A stretch of 64,000 bases of DNA from JAGTVG01 sp965365275 (GTDB lineage: Bacteria > Bacteroidota > Bacteroidia > Cytophagales > Cyclobacteriaceae). The translations under genes were made by a program, and so were the position numbers. Numbering within the stretch: the stretch's first letter is position 1; every line of letters begins with the position of its first letter. The notes beneath the pieces were generated by a model. The model worked only from the letters and a program-made list of their open reading frames with translations, did not search any database and had not been told where the DNA came from. This document shows, one piece after another, positions 55,897 through 64,000 of this stretch. The DNA is taken from NCBI GenBank assembly GCA_965365275.1, contig CBDUBA010000013.1:1-64000 (forward strand), in the 5' to 3' direction.

Positions 55897-56254
55897 AATT
55901 TATCTGTTTACTTTTTTTGTCCAATTTACATGCCAATAAAAAAAATTGGGATTATTGCTACTGAGGGCAGTATTTGTAATTTTTTAATGTTCATAATCGA
56001 GCAGGTTTGTTCGATTACAGTTAAATTTTGATAAAAATCAGGGTGATTTCTTACGAATCAGGAAAAAATTCCAATAATACATTGTGAGTCAATCCAATAA
56101 GCCTATTTTTGCACAAAAATCGTAAGAAAAAGCATACCCGAGATTTTTCATCGTTATGTCTTTTAGAAGTTTTCTTAATTTTTTAGAAAACGTAATGCGA
56201 TTTTTCAGCAGATTTTATTATTTGCTTATTTAAGTATAAAAAATTTATAGTTGA
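55897..56254. other. Divergent intergenic region with a dyad and a promoter
   Basis: About 358 nt with no gene. It holds a 10-bp dyad with one G-T pair at 55994-56017 (TAATCGAGCA-GGTT-TGTTCGATTA). It also holds a good promoter toward the FAH-family gene and a 7-bp hairpin GTTTTCT/AGAAAAC (56169-56191) in the resulting leader. Confidence 0.45.
56082..56111 (+). promoter_or_regulatory. Consensus promoter of the FAH-family gene
   Basis: TTG (56082-56084), a spacer of 19 nt, and TATTTTTG (56104-56111) match the Bacteroidota promoter exactly. The predicted transcript has a leader of roughly 135 nt before the start codon at 56255. Confidence 0.65.
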
Positions 56255-56866
56255 ATGAAAATATTAGCGATCGGCCGGAACTATGTAGAACACATTAAAG
56301 AGTTGAATAATGAAAAGCCTGATGAACCAGTCATATTTACAAAACCGGATACAGCACTGGTCAGGAACAATCAACCGTTTTATTTTCCGGATTTTTCTAC
56401 TGATATCCATTATGAGGTTGAATTAGTACTCAGGTTATGTAAGATGGGTAAAAATATACATGAGAAATTCGCGCATACATACTATGATGGTATAGGCCTG
56501 GGTATAGATCTTACAGCGAGGGATCTTCAGACTAAAGCGAAAAACAAGGGTTTACCCTGGGCGCTTGCAAAAGGCTTTGACGGCTCTGCCCCTGTTTCTG
56601 AATTTCTTCCGCTAAATGAATTTAAAGATATAAATAATATAAATTTTTCATTATTAGTCGATGGTGAGGTAAAACAAAAAGGAAACTCATCGCTTATGTT
56701 GTTTAGTTTCAACCAAATTATTTCTTATATATCAAAATTTATTACCCTCAGAAGTGGTGATCTGATATTCACTGGAACACCAAAAGGAGTTGGACCAATA
56801 AAGATTGGCAACATACTTGAGGGGTATATAGAGGATAAAAAGCTATTGAATGTTGAAATCAAGTAA
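56255..56866 (+). CDS. Fumarylacetoacetate hydrolase family protein
   Basis: A 203-residue protein of the FAH superfamily, whose members hydrolyse or decarboxylate acylpyruvates or oxaloacetate. It shows the typical N-terminal I-G-R-N-Y-V-E-H, then F-T-K-P, an I-H-Y-E-V-E-L-V-L-R metal-binding segment, G-I-D-L-T-A-R-D, and F-T-G-T-P-K-G-V-G-P near the end. The conserved acidic metal ligands in E-V-E and D are present. Its 3' end overlaps the M23 gene by 17 nt. The exact substrate is unknown. Confidence 0.9.
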   Translation: MKILAIGRNYVEHIKELNNEKPDEPVIFTKPDTALVRNNQPFYFPDFSTDIHYEVELVLRLCKMGKNIHEKFAHTYYDGIGLGIDLTARDLQTKAKNKGLPWALAKGFDGSAPVSEFLPLNEFKDINNINFSLLVDGEVKQKGNSSLMLFSFNQIISYISKFITLRSGDLIFTGTPKGVGPIKIGNILEGYIEDKKLLNVEIK

Positions 56867-58763
56867 TGTAATATACAATATCACTTTATTTCTTCTTAGT
56901 ATTAATTTGTTCAGCCAGGAATCAAAGAATACTGAAGACTATTTTTTCCCGATACGTCCAAACGAAAATAATTATCTTTCCGGGACTATGGGTGAGATCC
57001 GTGCAACCCATTTTCATGCCGGGATGGACATAAAAACGAGTGGGAGATCAGGCTTGCCGGTTTATGCTACCATGGACGGCCACGTGAGCAGAATAAAAGT
57101 CTCCGCGGGAGGATATGGCCATGCATTATACCTTTTGCATAACAACGGCGAGACGTCAGTTTATGGGCATTTATTGAGATTCAGGGAAGATATTGGCAAA
57201 TATGTAAGGGAACAGCAGTATGAAAAGGAATCCTTCCAGGTTGATCTGTTCCCGGATAAAAGCACATTCCAGATAAAAAAAGGGGATTTGATTGGTTTAT
57301 CTGGCAATACCGGATCTTCCCAGGGGCCTCATCTCCACTTTGAGATCAGGGATGAAAACCAGCGTCCAAAAAATCCCTTGAAGAAAAACTTCAGCGAAAT
57401 TAAAGATAATATCCCTCCTATTGTCTATGAATTTGCTTTGAAAACCATGGATATTCATTCCAGGATAAACAATGAATTTGGAAGGATGGAATATAAAGTT
57501 AAAAAGAATGGCAAAAATTATTATTATGATGAACCCATAAAGGTGAACGGAAAAATTGGCCTGCAAATCAAAGCCTACGATAAGTTGAATGGAGCCCTTA
57601 ACAGGAATGGTATTCCTTATATTTCTGTTGAGATGGATGATGAAAAGATCTTTTCCGTGCAGATCGATTCCTTCAGCTTCAGCGACACCCGCCATGTAGT
57701 TAATTATTATGATTATGAAGCCCGAAGACATAAGAACGGTACATTTCAGAAAATGTACCTGGACGATGGAAATAAACTACAATTCTATCCTGTGGTAATA
57801 AATGATGGCTTCATCATCATAAATGATGAAGCCTCGCATGATATAAAAGTATTCCTGAGGGATGTGCATGGAAATAGTTCCGTTTTTTCTTTCACTTTGG
57901 AAGGTAATCCGCCTGAAACACAGGTTGACAAAATATCAGATCGGTCCCCGGATAAAATAATCACTAAACTGTATGAACGATATTTAAAGATAACAGCACC
58001 CATATCATCAGGTACTGCCAATCATTGTCTATTATATTCAAACAGAATGATATATGAAATAATTCCATCCTACCAATCAGAGAACCATGCCGTATATATC
58101 TGGGATATGAATCTCGGACTACCAGATTCTTTAAATGTATGTGACATTTCGAAAGATCTGAATTACGAGGTTATGATACCTTCTACGGTGGATTTTAATT
58201 TCTATAACAAGTTCTTTGATATTCATTCTAATAGAAGATCATTGTATGATACCTTATACGTGGAAGCTGAATATAGCATTCTTCCCGATAAGAACATTGA
58301 AATATTTACCATAGGGAACAACACAATACCTTTGGCAAATCCTATTCGAATAACTTTCAAACCTAAATTGGATTATAGCACCTCTGAAAAGTATGGTTTA
58401 TACAGTACTGTTGATTACAATCACTTTGTGTTCCAGGGGAATAAATGGGATGAAAATAAGATAACTATTTCAACAAAATATCTCGGTTCCTATACCGTTC
58501 TTGAAGACACAATAAATCCCACCATCAAACCTGTTCAGGTAGACAGGAAAAAGGTAAGTTTTAAAATCGATGATGACCTAGCAGGGATTAAGGAATTCAA
58601 TGCTACATTGAATGATGAATGGATATTGATGCATTATGATCCGAAACGAAGATTTATCTGGTCTGAAACTTTAGATCTGAACAATCCTTTATCTGGAGCG
58701 TTTAAATTAACAGTAGAAGATAATGTTGGTAATATTAACGAATACCAAGTACAGATTGAATAA
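56850..58763 (+). CDS. Large M23 family peptidase
   Basis: A 637-residue exported protein with a signal peptide ending near L-F-S-Q. The M23 domain is near the N-terminus: H-F-H-A-G-M-D gives the first His and the Asp, Y-G-H-L a second His, and H-L-H-F-E the last. The insertion between Y-G-H-L and the final motif is longer than usual. Residues about 200-637 form a long strand-rich C-terminal region of Bacteroidota type with no motif I recognise. It overlaps the FAH-family gene by 17 nt and is followed 14 nt later by bcp. Likely a cell-wall or envelope peptidase. Confidence 0.88.
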   Translation: MLKSSNVIYNITLFLLSINLFSQESKNTEDYFFPIRPNENNYLSGTMGEIRATHFHAGMDIKTSGRSGLPVYATMDGHVSRIKVSAGGYGHALYLLHNNGETSVYGHLLRFREDIGKYVREQQYEKESFQVDLFPDKSTFQIKKGDLIGLSGNTGSSQGPHLHFEIRDENQRPKNPLKKNFSEIKDNIPPIVYEFALKTMDIHSRINNEFGRMEYKVKKNGKNYYYDEPIKVNGKIGLQIKAYDKLNGALNRNGIPYISVEMDDEKIFSVQIDSFSFSDTRHVVNYYDYEARRHKNGTFQKMYLDDGNKLQFYPVVINDGFIIINDEASHDIKVFLRDVHGNSSVFSFTLEGNPPETQVDKISDRSPDKIITKLYERYLKITAPISSGTANHCLLYSNRMIYEIIPSYQSENHAVYIWDMNLGLPDSLNVCDISKDLNYEVMIPSTVDFNFYNKFFDIHSNRRSLYDTLYVEAEYSILPDKNIEIFTIGNNTIPLANPIRITFKPKLDYSTSEKYGLYSTVDYNHFVFQGNKWDENKITISTKYLGSYTVLEDTINPTIKPVQVDRKKVSFKIDDDLAGIKEFNATLNDEWILMHYDPKRRFIWSETLDLNNPLSGAFKLTVEDNVGNINEYQVQIE

Positions 58764-58777
58764 AAAAATATAATCTT

Positions 58778-59227
58778 ATGAAACTAAAGGAAGGAGATAA
58801 GGCCCCGGATTTCAAATCAACTGACCAGGATGGCAACCCGGTAAAATTATCAGATTTTAAAGGCAAGAAACTTGTTCTGTATTTCTATCCCAAAGACAAT
58901 ACACCTGGTTGTACTGCTGAATCATGTAATCTGAGAGATAATTATTCGCAATTTACCTCAAAAGGATACGAAATCTTAGGGGTAAGTTCGGACTCAGAAA
59001 AATCACATCAGAAATTTATTGATAAGTATGATTTACCTTTTAGATTGATGGCTGATGTTGATAAAAGTGTTCATGAGTCCTATGGAACATGGGTTGAGAA
59101 ATCAATGTACGGGAGAAAATATATGGGAACTGCAAGGGTAACCTTTATTATAGATGAAAATGGAGTGATCGAGAAAATCATAGAAAAAGTGAAGACCAAA
59201 GATCATACCGCTCAGATCCTCGGATAA
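58778..59227 (+). CDS. bcp: Thioredoxin-dependent thiol peroxidase (Bcp/PrxQ)
   Basis: A 149-residue peroxiredoxin that reduces hydroperoxides with thioredoxin. The peroxidatic and resolving cysteines lie in T-P-G-C-T-A-E-S-C, the C-x4-C arrangement of the Bcp family, after F-Y-P-K-D-N. Further conserved features are G-V-S-S-D-S and a late T-F-I-I-D. It is cytosolic and of normal length. It lies close behind the M23 gene and may use the TrxB system encoded elsewhere in the window. Confidence 0.95.
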   Translation: MKLKEGDKAPDFKSTDQDGNPVKLSDFKGKKLVLYFYPKDNTPGCTAESCNLRDNYSQFTSKGYEILGVSSDSEKSHQKFIDKYDLPFRLMADVDKSVHESYGTWVEKSMYGRKYMGTARVTFIIDENGVIEKIIEKVKTKDHTAQILG

Positions 59228-59253
59228 ATCCGTGAAGATCAATCTATAATTAA

Positions 59254-59277
59254 ATCGTTATAGGAGTATATAACGAT
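59254..59277. repeat. 9-bp inverted repeat upstream of VWA gene
   Basis: ATCGTTATA (59254-59262) and TATAACGAT (59269-59277) are a perfect inverted repeat with a 6-nt spacer, 29 nt before the VWA start. No T-run follows, so it fits an operator or leader hairpin better than a terminator. Confidence 0.5.
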
Positions 59278-59306
59278 GTTGTTTCGGAATATTAATGTTT
59301 TAAACT

Positions 59307-60716
59307 ATGCCAAACCATATTACATTCCGAAAGTTCATTGGAAAAATCGGTGCCATAATGGTATTGATAGGAATATGCTCCTTTGTTAATGCCCAGGAAT
59401 ATGAGCAAAAACCCCCGGATAAAACACGCATTTTGTTTCTTCTGGATGGATCAGGCAGTATGCTGGCTGAATGGGGGCCAACTTTAAAGATCAATGTTGC
59501 CAAAAGATTCCTTGCCCAGTTTGTGGATTCGTTGCGCAATGATCCTGATCTTGAACTAGCCTTAAGAGTATATGGTCATCAATATCATAGGAAGTACCAG
59601 AGATGTGATGATAGTAGACTTGAAGTTCCATTTGGCAGGGATAATCATACCCAACTAATTCAGAAATTGAACCAGGTAAATCCACAGGGTACTACACCAT
59701 TGGCCTATTCCCTGGAGCAGGCTGCAAGTGATTTTCCTGAGGATGATAACGCCAGGAACATTATCATAATAATTACAGACGGGATAGAATCCTGTGATGG
59801 CGATCCCTGCAAGGTATCACTCGAATTACAAAAGCAGAATATTTTTCTCAGGCCATTTATTATTGGAATTGGCATGGAGAAAAGCTTCGACGAGCAATTT
59901 GGATGTATGGGCCAATATTTTGATGCAGAGAATATTGCAGGCTTCAGGTCAGCATTAAAAAAATCAATCGATCAGACACTGGAGAAAACAACTGTAAGTA
60001 TTGAATTGCTGGATCATCAGAATAGACCAACAATATCTGATGTGAACATCACTTTTGTTAATGACTTTACAGGTAATGCGGCTTATGATTTCATCCATTA
60101 TCTTGACAGGAATGGAAATCCCGACAGTGTAGAAATTGATGCTGTGGTCTCCTACGATATAAAAGTAAATACACTCCCACCAGTTATTGAAGTTGATCCT
60201 GAAATAATCCCAGGCCAGCATAATGTGATAAGAGTAAAATGTCCACAGGGGACTTTACGGGTAAACCAGAGAAACCACTCAGAATACAAAAAAGATGTAA
60301 AGGTGCTGGTATACAAAAACGGCAATGACCAGATCCTTAAATCCTTGAGTGTAGAAGAGGCGCATGATTTCCTGGTGGGCAATTATGATATACGAATTAC
60401 CACTTTACCTATGATCGAGCTCATAGACGTTTCAATCAACCCTCGTGAATTAAACACCTTTGATATCCCAGCTCCGGGTATATTGAATATTAAAAGTAGT
60501 TTTACAGGAATAGGTAGCCTATATTTACTACGTGATAATGGTGCTTCAGAATGGGTTTACAATTTACCCGATAATCAGTTGGAAACATCGATTACATTGC
60601 AACCCGGAAACTATAAACTGGTATTCCGAAGTAAAAATGCACTGGGCAGCAAATTTTCAAAGATAAAAACATTTACCATTCAATCCGGAAGGACCATTGA
60701 TCTCGTACTTAACTGA
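59307..60716 (+). CDS. Exported von Willebrand A domain protein
   Basis: A 469-residue protein with an N-terminal signal peptide ending near F-V-N-A-Q. The VWA domain (about 45-230) has a complete MIDAS: D-G-S-G-S near residue 51, the Thr in G-T-T-P-L-A, and I-I-T-D-G-I-E. A C-x5-C pair follows that last motif (S-C-D-G-D-P-C). The C-terminal half is strand-rich and may be several small beta domains of Bacteroidota type. It probably mediates interactions in the periplasm or at the cell surface. The operon position after bcp is not tight (79 nt). Confidence 0.85.
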   Translation: MPNHITFRKFIGKIGAIMVLIGICSFVNAQEYEQKPPDKTRILFLLDGSGSMLAEWGPTLKINVAKRFLAQFVDSLRNDPDLELALRVYGHQYHRKYQRCDDSRLEVPFGRDNHTQLIQKLNQVNPQGTTPLAYSLEQAASDFPEDDNARNIIIIITDGIESCDGDPCKVSLELQKQNIFLRPFIIGIGMEKSFDEQFGCMGQYFDAENIAGFRSALKKSIDQTLEKTTVSIELLDHQNRPTISDVNITFVNDFTGNAAYDFIHYLDRNGNPDSVEIDAVVSYDIKVNTLPPVIEVDPEIIPGQHNVIRVKCPQGTLRVNQRNHSEYKKDVKVLVYKNGNDQILKSLSVEEAHDFLVGNYDIRITTLPMIELIDVSINPRELNTFDIPAPGILNIKSSFTGIGSLYLLRDNGASEWVYNLPDNQLETSITLQPGNYKLVFRSKNALGSKFSKIKTFTIQSGRTIDLVLN

Positions 60717-60834
60717 TCTTCAGGATACTTTTCATTTGAAAATGGGAAATAAGACTTCAAATATTAAAGTGAATCTTTTTTGATAGATAGTGAGAAATAA
60801 AAATCCAATCTTAAAAAACTCTTTTCAGTAGATA

Positions 60835-62037
60835 ATGCACAAAAATACTTCTGATAATAAAAGAACCTTTTACAATCACCTGGCCCAGACTACGGAATAT
60901 CCCATAGGACTTGAAGTGGGTAGTGCTGATGGAATTTACATATATGATAAAGATGGAAATGCCTTTATAGATATGATATCAGGGATTTCCGTTAATAATA
61001 TTGGGCATTCGCATCCCCGGGTTATTGATGCCATTCATGGTCAATTAAAAAAACATATGCATGTGATGGCCTATGGGGAGTTTATACAAGACGCTCAATC
61101 ACAACTGGCTGGAAAACTTACAGAAATCCTCCCTCCTGAGCTAAATTGCTCCTATCTGGTGAATTCCGGCACCGAAGCCAATGAAGGCGCGATTAAACTT
61201 GCGAAAAGATATACAGGAAGGTCTGAGATCATTTCCTGTTACAACTCATATCATGGGAATACATTAGGATCATTAAGTATTACCGGTAATGAGAACAAAA
61301 AATATGCCTTCAGACCATTGATCCCGGGGATCCGGTTTATTCAATTCAATGAATTATCGGATCTGGATAAGATTACGGAAAACACAGCTGCTGTGATCAT
61401 TGAGCCGATACAGGGTGATGCAGGGGTCAGGATCCCATCTAAAAGTTATATGAAGGCCTTGAGGTCCAGATGTGACGAAACTGGGACCTTACTGATCCTG
61501 GATGAAGTACAAACCGGATTTGGCAGAACAGGGAAATGGTTTGCCTTTGAACACTTCGGTATAATACCCGATGTATTAACCGTTGCCAAGGCTATGGGAG
61601 GCGGGATGCCAATAGGTGCATTCATTGCAAAAAGGGAAGTAATGAATGTGCTTTCTCATCACCCGAAATTGGGCCATATCACTACCTTCGGCGGGCATCC
61701 TGTTAATTGTGCTGCCGCAAGGGCGACTATTGAGGTACTCCAGGAAGAAAAGATCATTCCTGCCGTAGAAGAAAAAGGGAGGTTATTGGAATCACTCCTA
61801 AAGCATGAGGCCATTATGGAAATTCGGCGGATTGGTCTTATGATGGCAGTAGAGTTTGAAAGTGCAGGGATAGTAGAGAATATCGTTAGAGAATGTCTAA
61901 ATGAAGGAATAATCACTTTTTGGTTTTTATCCACTGCGAATAGTATCAGACTGGCACCTCCATTGATCATTACAGAAGACCAGATGAAAGAAGCAGCCGG
62001 AAAAATCATCAGGGCGATTGATCGGGCCGTGAGATAA
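60835..62037 (+). CDS. Class III (acetylornithine-type) aminotransferase
   Basis: A 400-residue PLP enzyme of fold type I, subgroup II. The signature around the PLP site is clear: I-L-D-E-V-Q-T-G-F-G-R-T-G followed by D-V-L-T-V-A-K-A-M-G-G-G, with the lysine that binds PLP. N-S-G-T-E-A-N-E-G-A-I-K-L-A-K lies near residue 105. It resembles acetylornithine or succinylornithine aminotransferases, but no arginine or lysine biosynthetic gene is adjacent, so the substrate stays open. It is cytosolic and of normal length. A 118-nt gap separates it from the VWA gene. Confidence 0.9.
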   Translation: MHKNTSDNKRTFYNHLAQTTEYPIGLEVGSADGIYIYDKDGNAFIDMISGISVNNIGHSHPRVIDAIHGQLKKHMHVMAYGEFIQDAQSQLAGKLTEILPPELNCSYLVNSGTEANEGAIKLAKRYTGRSEIISCYNSYHGNTLGSLSITGNENKKYAFRPLIPGIRFIQFNELSDLDKITENTAAVIIEPIQGDAGVRIPSKSYMKALRSRCDETGTLLILDEVQTGFGRTGKWFAFEHFGIIPDVLTVAKAMGGGMPIGAFIAKREVMNVLSHHPKLGHITTFGGHPVNCAAARATIEVLQEEKIIPAVEEKGRLLESLLKHEAIMEIRRIGLMMAVEFESAGIVENIVRECLNEGIITFWFLSTANSIRLAPPLIITEDQMKEAAGKIIRAIDRAVR

Positions 62038-62052
62038 TCATTCCATCCATTA

Positions 62053-62084
62053 TTCAATTATTTAGGTTCATTCATTTATCTTTG
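62053..62084 (+). promoter_or_regulatory. Promoter of tyrS
   Basis: TATCTTTG (62077-62084) matches the TAnnTTTG consensus. It is preceded after 21 nt by a TTC that only weakly resembles the -33 TTG. The predicted start is about 15-17 nt before the tyrS ATG, which supports the ATG over a TTG three codons earlier. Confidence 0.5.
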
Positions 62085-62106
62085 CGTTTTGTAAGAATTG
62101 AACATA

Positions 62107-63390
62107 ATGATTGATTTTGTAGAAGAACTTGCCTGGCGTGGCCTAATCCATGATATTATGCCGGGAACAGATGAGCAATTAAAAAAAGAAAGAACCCTTG
62201 GCTATATTGGCTTTGATCCAACAGCTGATTCATTGCATATAGGGAGCCTGGTTCCGGTAATGCTTCTCGTACATTTTCAAAGAGCCGGCCATAAGCCCAT
62301 AGCACTTGTAGGGGGTGCTACAGGGATGGTGGGTGACCCATCAGGAAAATCTTCTGAGAGGCAGCTGTTATCCGTTGAGCAGATACAGGCCAATATTGAG
62401 GGGCAAAGAATGCAGCTCGAAAAGTTCCTGGATTTTGATTGCGGAGAATCTTCAGCCGAGATAGTCAATAACTATGACTGGTTCAAGGATTTTAACATCC
62501 TTCACTTTATTCGCGATGTGGGAAAACATATTTCCGTAAATTATATGATGGCTAAGGAGTCAGTTAAAAAAAGACTCGAAACCGGTATGTCCTTTACTGA
62601 ATTCACCTATCAACTTATCCAGGGATACGATTTTTACTGGCTTTACAAGAACAGGGGGCTGAAACTTCAAATGGGAGGCAGTGATCAATGGGGCAATATC
62701 GTCACAGGCACCGAACTGATTAGAAGAAAAGATGGAGGTGAGGCATTTGCATTGACCGCCCCGTTGGTCAAAAAAGCAGATGGATCAAAATTCGGCAAGT
62801 CCGAAGGAGGCAATGTTTGGCTCGACCCGGAAAGGACCACACCCTATAAGTTCTACCAGTATTGGCTGAACAGCTCGGATGAAGATGCCAGTAACTATAT
62901 ACGGATATTTACTTTGCTGGAAAAAGATCATATTGAAGCCCTCGAAAAGGAACACAAGGAAGCACCACATCTTCGAATTTTACAAAAAACACTGGCTGAA
63001 GATCTAACAATCCGGATTCACAGCAAGGAAGAATTGGATACAGCATTAAAGGCATCAAATATACTTTTTGGAAAGTCTACGACTGAGCAATTAAACGAAA
63101 TCGATGAAAAAACCTTGTTGTCTGTATTTGATGGAGTTCCTCAGACGTTGATCAGCAAAAATGAGTTTGAAAGTACCGGCGATGTAACTTCATTATTGTC
63201 TGCATCTACTAATGGCATTATATTTAGTTCAAAAGGCGAGGCCCGTCGCATGATCAAGGGTGGAGGAGTAAGCATCAACAAGGAAAAAGTTAGCAATCCG
63301 GATGCTAAAGCAGAATATAGACTTCTAAACGACAAATACCTCCTGGTACAGAAGGGTAAAAAGAACTATTATCTTGTAATTGTACAATAA
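62107..63390 (+). CDS. tyrS: Tyrosyl-tRNA synthetase
   Basis: A 427-residue class I aminoacyl-tRNA synthetase that charges tRNA-Tyr. Near the N-terminus is G-F-D-P-T-A-D-S-L-H-I-G-S, the HIGH motif in its TyrRS form. The tyrosine-binding region includes Q-L-I-Q-G-Y-D-F and G-G-S-D-Q-W-G-N. The KMSKS motif is K-F-G-K-S. An S4 RNA-binding domain ends the protein. The ATG at 62107 is preferred over a TTG start at 62098 because the likely promoter is so close. Single-gene transcript. Confidence 0.96.
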   Translation: MIDFVEELAWRGLIHDIMPGTDEQLKKERTLGYIGFDPTADSLHIGSLVPVMLLVHFQRAGHKPIALVGGATGMVGDPSGKSSERQLLSVEQIQANIEGQRMQLEKFLDFDCGESSAEIVNNYDWFKDFNILHFIRDVGKHISVNYMMAKESVKKRLETGMSFTEFTYQLIQGYDFYWLYKNRGLKLQMGGSDQWGNIVTGTELIRRKDGGEAFALTAPLVKKADGSKFGKSEGGNVWLDPERTTPYKFYQYWLNSSDEDASNYIRIFTLLEKDHIEALEKEHKEAPHLRILQKTLAEDLTIRIHSKEELDTALKASNILFGKSTTEQLNEIDEKTLLSVFDGVPQTLISKNEFESTGDVTSLLSASTNGIIFSSKGEARRMIKGGGVSINKEKVSNPDAKAEYRLLNDKYLLVQKGKKNYYLVIVQ

Positions 63391-63432
63391 TATTAGGTTA
63401 CTTTTTCAGTTATACTTATATACAATTATATT

Positions 63433-63957
63433 ATGATGAAAAAGCTATTAATTTATTTCGGTATAATTATAACCAGCACGTACCTGGCCTTTTTATCTTC
63501 CTGCTGCACGGATTGTGATATGGAAACAGAGAACACTTTTAACCTGGAATCACTGGATGTTAATCCTTCGGCAGATATAAATGATAATTTTGTGGTTACC
63601 TATGGGGTGACCACGAAAGGATTTCCCCAATTTCTTTTCGATATATATTTATCAAATGATGATCAGCTAGATGCTGGTGATCTCAAAATTGCAGATGGGC
63701 TGGCCGATACCGACACCAGTCCTGGTTCCAATGTGATATACACCAATCAGGTTTATTTCAGAACAGCGCTGGAACCAGGAACCAATGCCATAAAGTTCAC
63801 ACACAGTTTTAACCAGACTGAATGGGAGGGAGAAACAACTACTGAAGAGAACCTCTCAGGAAAGATAAAATATATTATCGGGCGTTTTTATCATACTCAG
63901 GGATTACAGATCATGACATTAACCACGAGATTAAGTGTCCGGGTTAATTTTGAGTAA
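63433..63957 (+). CDS. Hypothetical lipoprotein, 174 residues
   Basis: A 174-residue protein with a lipoprotein signal ending L-S-S-C-C near residues 22-25. The mature part is strand-rich with acidic loops (L-S-N-D-D-Q-L-D-A-G-D) that look like those of calcium-binding or Ig-like modules, but no named family was recognised. It is 42 nt after tyrS and may be read through from it. It is the last complete gene in the window. Confidence 0.7.
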   Translation: MMKKLLIYFGIIITSTYLAFLSSCCTDCDMETENTFNLESLDVNPSADINDNFVVTYGVTTKGFPQFLFDIYLSNDDQLDAGDLKIADGLADTDTSPGSNVIYTNQVYFRTALEPGTNAIKFTHSFNQTEWEGETTTEENLSGKIKYIIGRFYHTQGLQIMTLTTRLSVRVNFE

Positions 63958-64000
63958 ATTGGTGAAATTCATTTTATCTGGCAATACGAATATCGGGAAT

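Overview
The window looks like a chromosome segment from a marine or freshwater member of the Bacteroidota, most likely the Cytophagales or a relative. The evidence is AT-rich DNA, AT-rich translation starts with almost no Shine-Dalgarno sequences, promoters of the form TTG-N19-TAnnTTTG, a short primary sigma factor of about 287 residues, a type IX secretion (T9SS) C-terminal sorting domain, a bacillithiol deacetylase, a DUF1501/DUF1800 pair, SusD-free sugar catabolism and many exported lipoproteins. The genus cannot be fixed from sequence reading alone.

Layout. Positions 1-14,100 are mostly housekeeping on the minus strand: tRNA-Thr, a DUF349 repeat protein, YqgE, then PdxH and an overlapping glycosyltransferase on the plus strand, a thiol-redox/cell-wall group (trxB, an M23/LysM peptidase, bshB1), rpoD, pnp, rpsO, an LptF/G permease and a START-like protein. 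Positions 14,500-20,900 are more accessory: tRNA-Met(CAT), a nucleoside hydrolase lipoprotein, a small orphan ORF, a two-gene unit of a coiled-coil membrane protein and a lipoprotein with a von Willebrand A-like fold, and a GH29 fucosidase. Positions 20,900-26,800 hold a compact sugar operon (AGE-family epimerase, a PfkB kinase-HAD phosphatase fusion, a sodium/solute symporter, a ROK kinase), with a relic of a NifX-like gene at its downstream end. Positions 26,900-34,900 carry a UshA-like 5'-nucleotidase and an export cassette (DUF1800, DUF1501 with a T9SS tail, an outer-membrane barrel, a lipoprotein).

Positions 35,000-46,700 are a mixed set: acyl-CoA synthetase, an exported Gfo/Idh/MocA oxidoreductase, an ECF sigma factor overlapping a membrane protein gene, a MacB/FtsX-type permease, a sulfatase and several small membrane proteins. 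Positions 46,800-52,800 contain YceI, a formylglycine-generating-enzyme-like protein that lacks one catalytic cysteine, a second exported oxidoreductase, ApbE, and two TIM-barrel isomerase-like proteins, one cytosolic and one exported. Positions 53,000-64,000 contain an orphan TPR histidine kinase, FAH-family hydrolase, a second M23 peptidase, Bcp peroxiredoxin, an exported VWA protein, a class III aminotransferase, TyrS and a lipoprotein.

No insertion sequence, prophage, CRISPR array or rRNA was seen. The best candidates for something undescribed are the 17,041-19,091 membrane/VWA-lipoprotein pair, the kinase-phosphatase fusion in its sugar operon, and several intergenic inverted repeats (14.4, 52.85, 56.0 and 59.26 kb). 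All of these are inferences from reading the sequence; no database search was made.
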